From NCBI GenBank assembly GCA_037389465.1, contig JAZARR010000250.1, positions 1,860,001 through 1,924,000 on the forward strand: 64,000 bases of DNA, in the 5' to 3' direction. How positions within the stretch are numbered: position 1 is the stretch's first letter; the number at the start of each line of letters is the position of its first letter. Positions 25,301 through 37,376 of the stretch are shown here, piece by piece. This DNA is from Baylisascaris procyonis. Its lineage: Eukaryota; Nematoda; Chromadorea; Rhabditida; Ascarididae. The position numbers were made by a program, and so were the translations under genes. The notes beneath the pieces are model-generated. The model saw nothing but the letters and a program-made list of their open reading frames with translations. It made no database searches and was not told the DNA's origin.

Positions 25301-28300
25301 ACTGTCATCGTCTCACCCCCACCTTCCCCCTCCCCCACCTCCGAGTATAACATCTGCTGTGCAACTGTCATCGTCTCACCCCCACCTTCCCCTCCCCCCA
25401 CCTCCGAGTATAACATCTTATAACATCTGCTGTGCAACTGTCATCGTCTCACCCCCACCCTCCCCCCCCACCTCCGAGTATAACATCTTATAACAGTTGC
25501 TGTGCAACTGTCATCGTCTCACCCCCACCCTCCCCCTCCCCCACCTCCGAGTATAACATCTGCTGTGCAACTGTCATCGTCTCACCCCCACCTCCGAGTA
25601 TAATATCTGCTGTGCAACTGTCATGGTCTCACCCCCACCCTCCCCCCCCCCCACCTGCGAGTATAACATCTGCCGTGCAACTGTCATCGTCTCACCCCCA
25701 CCTCCGAGTATAATATCTTCTGTGCAACTGTCATGTCTCACCCCCACCTTCCCCCCCCGCCCACCTCCGAGTATAACATCTGCTGTGCAACTGTCATCGT
25801 CTCACCCCCACGTCCGAGTATAATATCTGCTGTGCAACTGTCATCGTCTCACCCCCACCTTCCCCCCCCCACCTCCGAGTATAACATCTTATAACATCTG
25901 CTGTGCAACTGTCATCGTCTCACCCCCACCTCCCTCCCCCACCTCCGAGTATAACATCTGCCGTGCAACTGTCATCGTCTCACCCCCACCTTCCCCCTCC
26001 CCCACCTCCGAGTATAACATCTGCTGTGCAACTGTCATCGTCTCACCCCCACCTTTCCCCCCCCACCTCCGAGTATAACATCTGCTGTGCAACTGTCATG
26101 GTCTCACCCCCACCCTCCCCCCCCCTGCAGAAACGATAATAAATTATCACTAAAAATATCAAGAAAAAAAAACATACGAGAGCAGTGATCTTAGCTTTTT
26201 CCTTCTCGAGTGCTGCAAAATCGGTCTGTATTTTTGAATTCTTCTCTCGTTCTCTCTCTAATTCTGCTTGAGTGAGCTCTAACTGAAAAGAGGCATTTGC
26301 TCTTTTTTTTTTTTAATCTGATAACAATAAAACGTATAAATGGTAACAAAATAGTAGTTTCCTATGACTAGGGAATGATAACTTCCTTTTAGATGACGTC
26401 ATGGCGTCATGAGGCCCATCCCTTATAATATATGCGACATTACATCAAAGATACCACCTACCATGCCTCGAAATACAGTGAGCTTCTTAGAACCAAGGTA
26501 TTGGAAAGAAAAGATATGGTAGCCTGGCGGATTTTATAAACTGATATCATCGGAGCTGGCAACCTGGCTCCGAAAACTCGGGAGCTCCCTAAAAACTTCC
26601 GAGAGACCTTATAAACATTCATGAGTAAAGTGTATTACAAAATTTGTATGCAAAATGCCACAGAAGTCTATTCCAGACATTACAGTGATACGTTCTCGCA
26701 TAGGAAGTTTTATAATATTTCAGTAATAAAATGAGGCTTGATGATGCCTCATTCGTTTTATCAGACCCTTTAAGATGCAGATGTATTGGCCCCTCAATAT
26801 TGTGCACTCTATAAAAACATCAGAATACCAATTTTCTATTTCATCTTCGAGCAGGTCATTGCTTCCACTCGATTATCGGTGATAAAACCCAATCAAAACG
26901 TTGGCATTAATTGTTGTTTTCTTACTCCCTCCTATTTTGTTGGACATATGAGATCTTCTCAACAAACATAAGAAAATTATACAAATTCGAGACCTCTACG
27001 AATAAGGATTCTTGGCAAACTTTTTGTTATCGAAAATCAGAATATTCTGAAATCCTTAAATATGAAACCTAGAAATCAAGAGTTTTGTAGAAAGAAACCT
27101 TTTCCTAGCTACCATTTGAACAGATTTTTTCGGGCAATCAGCGTCAATCACCATTACTACTACTATCCGCACATAAGAAAGAAAAAGGTAGAACTGTGGT
27201 ATGATTTTTTAAACTTCGTTCGGAAGAATTGCTCGCCAGAAATCTTACATTTTACTTCATAACAGAAATGTAGAAATCTTTTAGTAACATAAGTTTCCCA
27301 ATCTATTCTTTAAATAATAACATTTGCCCACTAAGCGATGAGTAGTGATTCATTATGATGCTCATTGTTCGGAAATCCCTAATACGCTAGGAAGAGATTC
27401 CCATATTCGTGTGCCGATGTATATATTATATATCTCAGTGTTCCTGTTCCGAATTCTAGTACCAGATAGTTCAAAACGGAACCACCCTGATATAGATATA
27501 AATATAAATAAATAAATAAATATACATATACATATATTGTATATAAATAAATATATAAATATATTTCAGGAATATATGAATTAAATGTCGTCCTGAAAGA
27601 ATATCACAAAACTTGAAGCCTATAAATTTTGAAATTCTTTTACCAACAATTCCCAACGATCATCACTATATTCTAATTCGACATCCATAAAGAATAATAG
27701 GGAAGTCACTAAATAAGATCAAATAATATAGTTCAAACAACAAAAATTTTTCAGAAAAGATCAATAAGATAATAAAAGAAATATAACCCGGCATGCGATC
27801 GCCTCTTTGTCGGATAGTTGAGAGACATCGGCGACTTGTGTTGATTCACCACAATGGAAATAAAGTTGCTTCACAATATAGCGTTCAGAAGTTTTGGCAC
27901 GACATTCTGGACAGGTCTTTGATGTCTGAATTGCATTTCAATTTAGACCATATCAAATCAAAAGTCATTTTTCCCACATTAATAATGAAAAAATATCATT
28001 AAATTTAACAACATTCAACCTTAACTACTCTATTGACATTATGTGTTAAATATCCGCATACGTAATAATAAAAGACAACAAAAAAACTTTATAATTTAGG
28101 CATTTAGCGAAGATAATTCAACAACATTGAAATCTTGGAAGAAATAAACTGATTATTAATTTATACGCTTTTTGAAGATGAATTAATTAATAGCATTTGG
28201 AGAGAATACACTTGAAAACTCATTTAACTAAAAGCAATAACTTAAGGAAAACATCAAAAATTTGTTGTTTTTTTTTTTTTTTCAAAGGGAAACCTTAGCG

Positions 28301-29009
28301 TAGCCATTATTACTTTTACTACTGCAACCATTTTCAAAGTATTTCCGTTTCACGTTGAAAAACAATATTAATTTAACAAAAAAATTTAAATATTCTATAG
28401 TGATACCTATATTACCTATTTATTATAGTAAAAATTTTTTTTAGTATCCGTTCATACTATTACCCAGAACATAAGAGATAATTGCGCTTTAATGAAATAG
28501 GAAAATTGTTCAGCATAAATAAAAATTCGAATAGAATATAATATAGAAAATTTAGCTTAATAAAAGTAAAACTTTTCGACTATAAATAAAAATTAGAAAA
28601 GGCGTACGGAAAACAACCAAAGTAGGCGATCGGGTTTAATTATATATATATATAATTGCCAAAATTTTCAACTACCCTTATTTCTGCCTAGCTGTAGGTT
28701 ATCCTTACTAATCTTTCAAGTTGGATGAGAACGTGAGAGTAGAAGATCAAACCATCATGTGTTTACATCTTATTCGATTCTCAAAGAATATTTCAATAGT
28801 AAAATTGAAAGATGATGGAAAACATTAAAGCGCTCAAAAAATTTTTAAATTGAAAAAAAAAATTAAAGAAAAATTAGAGATTTGTGTCTTACCTGTAGCC
28901 ATTGTATAATACATTCTAAATGGAATGTATGCCCGCAAAGTAAAGCCGATATACGACCCGTAATGAAGAGTGATAAACAAATTGGACATCGACTACCATC
29001 AGAAGCCAT
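16342..29009 (-). CDS. traip: TRAIP-type RING E3 ubiquitin ligase (nine exons, complete)
   Basis: Exons: 29009-28893, 27925-27788, 26282-26178, 21050-20911, 20207-20097, 19167-19080, 17991-17879, 17341-17162, 16693-16342. All phases agree and sum to 447 codons plus TGA, close to human TRAIP (469). The RING is split between exons 1 and 2: C8-x2-C11, C25-x-H27-x2-H30-x2-C33, then C44-x2-C47. Exons 3-7 encode a long charged coiled coil. The C-terminus carries EKRISDFF (417-424), a PCNA-interacting-peptide-like motif with E in place of the usual Q; human TRAIP also ends in such a motif. TRAIP ubiquitinates the CMG helicase at stalled or converging replisomes and acts in the nucleus, and this role is inferred by family. 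Intron 3 (21051-26177) holds a huge minisatellite. No canonical poly(A) signal is evident near the stop. Confidence 0.94.
21270..26127. repeat. 4.85-kb C/G-strand-asymmetric minisatellite inside TRAIP intron 3
   Basis: The unit on the plus strand is CTCCGAGTATAACATCTGCT followed by GTGCAACTGTCATCGTCTCA and a C-rich tail (CCCCCACC plus CTCCCCCC of variable length). Units run from about 45 to 70 bp, with roughly 80 copies. Length varies through the C tract, an optional TTATAACATC duplication, and the presence or absence of the second C block. Variant units (TGCCGTG, TATAATAACTTC, GTCATGGTC, CACGTCC) recur in a fixed order, giving higher-order blocks. The array fills almost all of the intron, about 50 bp short of the exon at 26178 and 220 bp from the exon at 21050. 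The sense transcript is G-rich here. Confidence 0.97.
28893..29009 (-). CDS. traip: TRAIP exon 1: start codon and first RING half
   Basis: ATG at 29009-29007 opens a 39-codon exon ending CAG/GTAAGA. It encodes six of the eight zinc ligands (CPIC, then CGHTFHLEC) and the QWL segment typical of the family. No other ATG upstream keeps this frame with a better context, so this start is preferred. Confidence 0.92.
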
Positions 29010-29818
29010 TAATGGACGGCAATCGTCGTCAAACTACTACACAAATAGTATATATGTTGATTGTGAGTGCATAAGAGAAGAGAAGTAGCAAGCTTAACGC
29101 TCTATAAGCACCATTATTATAGAGATATATAAAAGCTTATCGAACATCCTGTTTTTCCTGGATTTAAAGCGCGTATGCATAAAGTGAAAATTCTAGAAAA
29201 AAAACATTTGAGACAAACGGCTGGTGCTTATTTCCGCACAAATTTTTTTTTTTTCTTTATCAAACCGTTTTTGACGATGAAACAACCGCACTAAGATGCT
29301 TGAGTAGATTAGTGATATATGTGAATACAAGAAAGCAATCGTTCATATGCTAAGCCTTTAGAGGCCATGAAATAAGCAAAATGAGCCTATAAATCCTTAG
29401 TAAAAATCTACAAAATTCTATAAATATGCAAAATGTTTCCCAATTGAAGCGATACTATCGCCCTTATCTTCACCAATAAACCACTCAATCCTCTCAGGAG
29501 TAAAGATCTACATCACTTTCGGTCATAGCTCTAGTAGAAACTCAGTCGACGACAAATCTAACAACGTGGAGATTGTGAAGACGTTTATTCAAACCTAGAA
29601 GTTTCCCGCGTTTTTGAACTTTTAAATTTAACCCAAAATGAAAGAGATTAATCTGATGCAGCCATCTATTTACAAGCTCATCTATGGATAGAAAAGTTAT
29701 AGCTTTCATAAAGGACCGCTTACCACAAGTAGATATAGCTACATTAGATAATTACCACTTTATCGTTCAAATAAAATTCATCACAGCGCGATATGTTTTG
29801 CCTTAAATCTAGAATGAC

Positions 29819-29860
29819 AGGGGGAGAGGGGGTGAGGGGGGTGGGGTGGGGGGGGGACGG
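29819..29860. repeat. G-run purine tract with G-quadruplex potential
   Basis: Seven runs of three or more G occur within about 40 bases on the plus strand, which satisfies the simple G-quadruplex pattern. Confidence 0.6.
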
Positions 29861-29945
29861 ATTCGAACTCATTGCCCAGGACTCATAATTAGTATCGCAA
29901 GATTTGTAATATAGAAAAGCATTGAACCAGCACGACGCTCCAACT
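29856..29945 (-). other. tRNA-like or SINE-like remnant
   Basis: On the minus strand a box-A-like TGGTTCAATGC is followed about 60 bases later by a box-B-like GAGTTCGAATCC. The T-arm stem does not pair properly, and the distance between boxes is long for a tRNA. A working tRNA is therefore unlikely. A degraded tRNA-derived short interspersed element is possible. Confidence 0.2.
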
Positions 29946-31026
29946 CGATAACCGATTATTTAACTAAGTGATATTGAACATCAAAGGCTCCACATGACTT
30001 CTAATTTTTGCATTTTTGCCGATTAGAAATGAGCGAATTTTATTTAAAAAAAAAAAAAAAAAAAACAACTTCAAAATGCTTTATAAGATTCCTGATAGCA
30101 AGCATATTTTCTCTCTTTCGGCCTATAGCTAAAAAAAAATTGATATATGTAAATATAATAATTAACATTTAAACATAACAAGGTAACAATCGTTACAAAT
30201 ACTTAGAGCACTTAAATAAAACTTTTAAGTTGTTATAAATCGAAAAAAAAAATTAGCGATCGGAAGGAAGCCGAATATTGAAATATGCCTGAAATATAGA
30301 GTGTATTCGTCGATTTTCTCATCTAATGGCTTATAATTGTCGGATAGACATATAAATACAGACAGCAACATACACGCAAGCCGTAGTGCAATTTCGCAAA
30401 AGAATGCGTAAAACGAGGTATGGCTAACGAGGTATTAAAACGAGGTATACCTGCGGTCTATTACTACCAAATTAAAGGTCCATACTAATAAAAAATGCCC
30501 TGAGGGCAAAAAAAACCTTTTTGAAACCGAACCATTAAAATGCAACGTAATGTACAATGTTATCCTGAAGTCTAGAATATAATTATCAAATTTTTGCAGT
30601 CGCAGACGGACAAATACGCAGATATATACAAAAAGATAAGATCACCATAATGCGTTTCGGCAAGCAAATTTGCATAAACGCACAAATAATGAACATTGAA
30701 AATTTGCATAAATATATTTGCAAATCTCTCAAAAAACACGACCAATCACAACAAAATTAGCATGACTTCGCTGTAACTTTTGCCCTTCTCAAGTGGAAAT
30801 CTCGAAAGAATAGGCGAATACACGTATATACCAAGCGCATGATGTCATCATAATGCTTTCTTTTCAGTAACTTAAAAAAAAAGCCATAAAAAGCGCATAT
30901 CGCGTGAAGTACTGATGCGCTTTCCGAGCTATCACGAACTCAACGTGCTTCTAAATATTCACAATATTGTAGGCGATAGTAGTTGTGCAATGCGGGTGTC
31001 AATAGCAACATTCACATGCGCATATG

Positions 31027-31032
31027 TTTATT
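31027..31032 (-). terminator. Candidate polyadenylation signal of the phosphatase gene
   Basis: AATAAA on the minus strand, about 127 nt after the predicted TAA stop at 31159-31161. Confidence 0.4.
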
Positions 31033-31158
31033 AATACATGATTTAAGTGATCGACAGATGGTAAGAATATTGAATGGGCATCTGTCAATAACGATAGAAA
31101 TGATGCCTTGTAATTTGAGGATTAAAAATTATTGGGAATTAGGGCAATGCTATTAGAT

Positions 31159-34100
31159 TTATTTCATTGACATTTTGCCTCCTTTTTTTTGACGTTCAAC
31201 TCGTTTTCGTTGAATTACTTCATCGTATTCTTTTATAAAATTAATTACACTTTGATCTTTCGATAATAAATCATCTGCGATTAGAATTTCGATCACCATT
31301 CGATATATGAATAAATATTGCTGCAAATAGAATGTTTATTTTTTTTGCTTTAATATTTCCGCTTATCAATATTATATTTGTATTATTTAAGATTTACGAT
31401 CGCTCATTAGCTATAACGAATTTAATGTTGGCAAATTTAAACAAGCAATAGCAAATTGAAAACACAGTATGCGCTTTTTATAATCAGCCGACTCATCAGA
31501 CCGACCGGTCATGTTAATATTTTCGGAAAAATTGAGCGGCTAAAAATTCGATTTCTAAGCGTTCGTCTTTGCGGAAATTTTGCACTCGAAAATTTATATT
31601 TGCCAGCATCGAATTCAGTTGTACAAAAAAAAAAAAAAAACTGCAATTATACATCTTAGAATACCTTAGTGAGAAATACAGTCATAGAGCACAATTCACG
31701 ATTATTTATTGATCACTGAAAATCAACGAACAAGGAAATTTCTATGGTTGAACCACAAAGGCAATGGTACGCCACTAAGGAAGCAGTGGTCGGCTTTCTA
31801 TAATTTGCATAGTTAATTCGGATTCTTACGGTGATAAGCTTCATTTATATGGTTAGCAAATGGCAAGCAATCGAACGATCAATGTAATTTGAATGCGATG
31901 GGAAAATTGACAATGGCAACCGATAAAAGAGCAAGTCCCAGTAAGGTGAATTAAAATAAAATGCACAGATCTGATACGGCAATAATGCTTGGCATTTACG
32001 AAAACCTTTCGTTCACAGGCTTATATTAGAGTGAAATTTTTTCTCAGATCAACAGTTGACAGACTTCAACAGACAGATACACATACTGACAGCCGACAGT
32101 CCTGAGAGGAATTATCAACATGCATATCTGAATGCACTTGAACAGATCGATATACAGTAGGAATCACCAACGCATATATTTGAACAAATTTGCAACGAAT
32201 TCTAGAAAGCTTTTAAGTTAAATATATGTTCTATGGATTTATGTTGAGTGAATTTATCACTCATATGCAAATTTTAGTGATTAAATCGAAATTAGCAATG
32301 TGAATCTTTCAACGATATAAGGAATTTTTATTAAAATAAAAACGAGAGATTTCAATGAACTCAATGAACATAGAAAAAAAAATTTGCATATATATTTCAA
32401 TAATTAATGTTACGCGTTTATATGTGAAGATGAATCGATGAATGCAAAATATTTTATGCAAATTTCTTCGTAGATAATTGGATTTTAAGTTGTCGTTTAA
32501 TCAACTTATTGCCAGCTTATGTCATAACTGTGAGAATACTGATTTTAATTTGCAGTTAATTATTGATGCCTTCATCAACTCCTCTTATTGTCAATCACTC
32601 CCATTGATCTTTTAAGCAGTTCCTTCGCTGCACTGATCCGAACCCTTTTTACCCCCCCCTCCCTCCACGATTCCTTCGTTGACACCGGGTGCTCCTCCCT
32701 GTGCCTTCGACGCATCACCGACGGAAACGAAACACAACTATTATTACTCTCCCACGGCACTTCACGCCATGAACGACCAAACGAACAAGAGAATGGGCAA
32801 TTACAGTCCTTATATACCGTACTTATAAGAGCATCTCATTCGTTAGCACTGAGCAGACCCTTTCATTACAGTAATCAACTATTACTCTAGTCAACTGAGC
32901 GGATATAAGGGAAATACTGTATGGATTGCAATGAATGGATTAAATATAAATTTCAATTCACCTGATCGTTCTGTATAGCGCCCACTCTTTGATCCCTTAG
33001 CGCTTTAACCACATCGCATATCGATGTCACTTCGCTTCTCTTAAGCCGTTGTACTGCCATCTCTATTGCTGCATATGTTCCTGTTCTATAATTCAAACTT
33101 TTCTCATCTTATACGATTTCATTTCTATTAATTAAAATACGGTTCACATAGCTATACCACTATTTATAAGCCCATAATTAAACGTTGAATCAACAAATGA
33201 ATGTTTAAAAAAAAATCGAAAATTTTTAAAATCTTTGAAAAAAAATTTATTTCATTAAAAAAAAGTTTTTTTCTTAAATTTTTTTTTTTGCAAGATCATA
33301 TAAGCCGATCTAAACTACTCATTTATACAAAACAATGAGTCGAAATCTCCTTTATGTATTCTTGAGATATCACGAACATTCTTAATAATATCGTTTGCTC
33401 CAATCGTCTTTCAAAAATAGTTTTTTTTTGGTTAATCTCAGCAATCATTCATCGATATACTATTTTTAAATAACAACAAGAATGAGAATCACAAAAAAAA
33501 GCAAAACAACCTTCCAACGCCTGCACTACAATGTACGATAACCGGCTTTCCATCGTAATGTTTGTTGACTAAATTCCTTACTTCTCTACATACTGATGGT
33601 GAATCGGCAACAAAATGATCCGGCCATCCTGAGTATAGTACGTGCAATACCTTTAATAACACTCATTTTTAATCCTCAACAATATTCACACATCTATAAA
33701 TCCTTTTATTTTTACTCTAAAGTGAACCTCAAAACATGACACTCTCACCTATGTTAGGAAGTCAGCTAACGATCGTAACTAATTATATAATTCTTTGTTA
33801 CTATGCTGATGGATATCATTTCTCTCAATTCTTTCGATTACGTATTGAAATTACTAGTATTTTCTAAAGTTAAATTTTCTATGAATTTCAAATGAGATTT
33901 AAAAAATTTAAATTCCAACAATTTCCCCTCCAACCCTCTCCCTCGTTTTGTAAACTTTTTACTTTTTTTTTTCAATTATAAAAAGTATGGAAAGCAGTTT
34001 TATTGCACAATTTTTTTAAAGAATTTTCACTGATTTCTACAAATCACATTTTTTTTTTGACCGAAAATATTCATTTAGTGTGAACAATTTCACAGTCTAC

Positions 34101-34888
34101 AATTCTCACACCATCTTCCCATCTTTCATTCGATGGTTTCTGCTCAGATTATGTGTATTAAGATTGCTTAGCTAGGTGTTAGTGATAGGAAGTAAACATG
34201 TTAATAACATTCCCAAAGAACATAAATTACCTCAGCAAAAGAAAAAATTATTGACTTCAAGAAACCAGTTACCTCTAGAAAACAATGAACTCTAACCTAG
34301 AGAAACTAGAAATTAGACAACTTAAAAATTAAAAAAATTGAAAACTAAAATAAAACTAAAATGAATAGAAAAAAATAGACTAAGAAAAATTAAAAAAAAA
34401 ATAGAAAAAAAAATTTTCGCGCTGAAAATGATTTAGGCTCAATATAAATGAATGATAGAAATTGATATCTATAAGAAATTATCAAAAGCAAAACTATGAA
34501 GCAATATCATCGATGAAAACCTCAAGTTTTATGCCAGCATATGTGACTTCAATTTTGGCACGTGCAACTTTCTTCAATGCTACAATATTAGTGGATTTCT
34601 CGAGTACATGTACATGTACCGATCCATAGTCTTTTGTTTCTTTCTCCATAGGGAAATATTCGGCACATTGTTCTTTACCATTTTCGGTGAATCGACATAA
34701 TTGTAGAAGCACCTATAAAACAATGTGAATGATTCTAATGAGTGGAATTTTTTTTAAATATTTTATTATTTATTTAATATTTATTAAGAATGAATTATTT
34801 GAAAATTATTACAAATCGAAATTCGATACTTTTGTCGCCTATGAAACAATTTATTCAAATATTTCGACTCAATGGTTCATAGTTATTA

Positions 34889-34929
<41 letters not shown>

Positions 34930-37318
34930 AATTATGGTGCCTTTGAAAAAGATGCAAATTCCACATATTTAAATAAACTTTAGCGCTTTAAAATTGCATA
35001 ATTTTCAAAAATCTCTAAGTTGAGCTTTAATTACGGCCAGTATCCAACAACGAATACTCGAATTAATATATAACCAAAAATAAAAATAAAAAATAAAAAA
35101 ACACCAATGCACTAAATTGGACGCTAAAGAATTTGCTTCTTCCTTATAACAACGCTATCAGAAACATTTTTCCGCAAAAACTTTTTCATAAAACTCTCTA
35201 GATTATTTTTTTCTATGAATATTAACTCAAATTCTCGAAATTTTTTTCATACTTCCGGTTGTTCTATCGTTCTTTTCTACGGCAATTTTTGACCATTTTA
35301 TTTCTACCTTTTGATTATGAAGTACTTTGAAAACGAGCACCAAAACAAAGAAACGCATTCACGTCTAGCATATATATCAATAACAAATTATATATATCAA
35401 TAAAAAATTAACCACAATTATAGATTTCAATTTCCTCACTAAACCAAATATTTCAAACTTTTCTCTTCTTTTCTTAATTCGTAAATGAATTTCACCTTTG
35501 CATGTTCCTGTACAACCATAATCCAGAATTGCTCAACAGTGTTCGTTAATGGACCTTGAGCACAAATATACGTTATGCCGGGATAGATTTGCACATATGA
35601 TGCGTGTATATAATCGCTTTCTGAAATTGGTGTTTCGTTGCATTCAGATGCTATCGGATTCAGATGGCACTTCACAACAATACGACTACTATTTTTAGAT
35701 GCTCGTATAACCACTATTCAAAAAAAGTCAGTTCTCACCTCAATTTTTCGTCTACGGGACGCTTAAAGCAAATAACGATTGCGACGATGAGATGGTGGTA
35801 TTTAAACGTGATGACCTAAGAGGTTTGAGTGGTCGAACCGATTCGAACGTCTTAAACAGATCTATGATGCCTCGTATTGTTTAGGCTTAAGTAGATCGTA
35901 TATCATTTCGTCGACGTAATTCCCCACCATTCACCATCCATAATATACCGTTTAAAATAACCGAAAGAATTGATCAAATTTCACAGAATCCAATTAGTGA
36001 CTGTCTTGAAGGAATAAATCCATGAAATCCTTCGGTTAGAAGGAAGGCAAATCTTCACTAACATTGGCAAAGTTGGCTATCTTTGCGATCATAGGCATAA
36101 AACATTTTACATAAAGCTCAATAAACTGCAGATCAAGAGGGCAGAGTGAAAGGCTTTATAAACTGTTCACTGTTGCTCCATATTGAAGCAATAAATGACG
36201 TCATCTTAGTTGCCGTATACTTGCAGCATTCATTCACGCGCACACGCACACAGAGTATATGGTAGAGAAAGGAAAAGGAAAACAGCTGGAGAAGCAAGCA
36301 GTCGAAAGATGTTGGCTTATGCTGGAATTTTGCTTTGTGCTGTACTTGATCAGGCTCATTCAGGCTCATTCAGGCTCATTCAAGCGCATCATAGACAAAT
36401 TCCATATAACAGCTATTAAACTGGTGTATACAAAAGACTGCAGAAGTCTATATAATGGCAGCTATTTTGGTATATTTCCATTTGGTGTTTCCTCTCGTTG
36501 TTTATTTGGTCTTGAACTCAATAAAATAATATCGCATCTCGATTCAATTGTCGCCAAAATATAATTAGCAATTATTAAATTACTTCAAAAACCTACTATC
36601 AGGACTGTTCTTTATGATGACGCGTGTTTTGTCTAGCAGCTGAATATCTTCGTACCTATAAAACAAATAAAAGAAAACAGTACACCAAATACTACAGTAT
36701 ATAATCAAAGGATGTCGTAAACGTTGCACCTACAGTATGCTGTAGGGGTCATACATGAACTTAGTAGTATGGTAATTGAGATGGTCGAAATGATCGAAAT
36801 TGTTGCAGTAATCAAGAAAACATTATTGATAAAGGAATTCGGCAATATTAACCACATAAAGCTTTAAGAGGCAAATTTTTTATTAAATAGCTCCCGATCT
36901 CTTCATATATCCTTAATTCATTTTTTTTTTTTGCATTGTACATCTTGACGGAAGTGATATTTTTTAAAAAATGATTCCCATTATCGCCTTTTTTCAAATA
37001 TTTTCCAATATTTTTATTTCTAATCACATCAACACAGATTACAACATAAACCCACTTCTTTATTCTACATTTATTCGCTTATGCTAAAATTACATTCAAT
37101 GATATAATTTTTTTTTTAATTTTTCTATTTAAATTCACTCAATGATGGAGGAAATTAAGACATCTTGTAGCGAACTTCAATCGCATATCTTCTACCTTGA
37201 GAATTGCAAGATCTTCTTGACTTTTAGTGGAGAACGACAACATACGGTGGGTCTTGGCAAAAATAAACCCTGTATGATTTTGATTGGTGACTGTGATTTC
37301 TGTCAGAGATGTATATAA

Positions 37319-37376
<58 letters not shown>

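Larger units (their letters stand above)
29010..31158. other. Intergenic DNA between the phosphatase 3' end and TRAIP
   Basis: No exon-like segment was found. It contains a purine block of G runs (29819-29860), a weak tRNA-like segment next to it, three close copies of AACGAGGTAT (about 30413-30450), and poly-A runs. The TRAIP promoter should lie near 29010-29300, but I see no defined element. Confidence 0.5.

Noticed and set aside
21270..26127. CRISPR-like array
   Set aside because: Units are contiguous with no unique spacers, the genome is eukaryotic, and length variation is in homopolymer C tracts: a minisatellite.
32588..32890. 100-codon plus-strand frame
   Set aside because: It lies in an intron of the minus-strand phosphatase, has low-complexity Leu/Ser content, and no acceptor/donor pair of matching phase.
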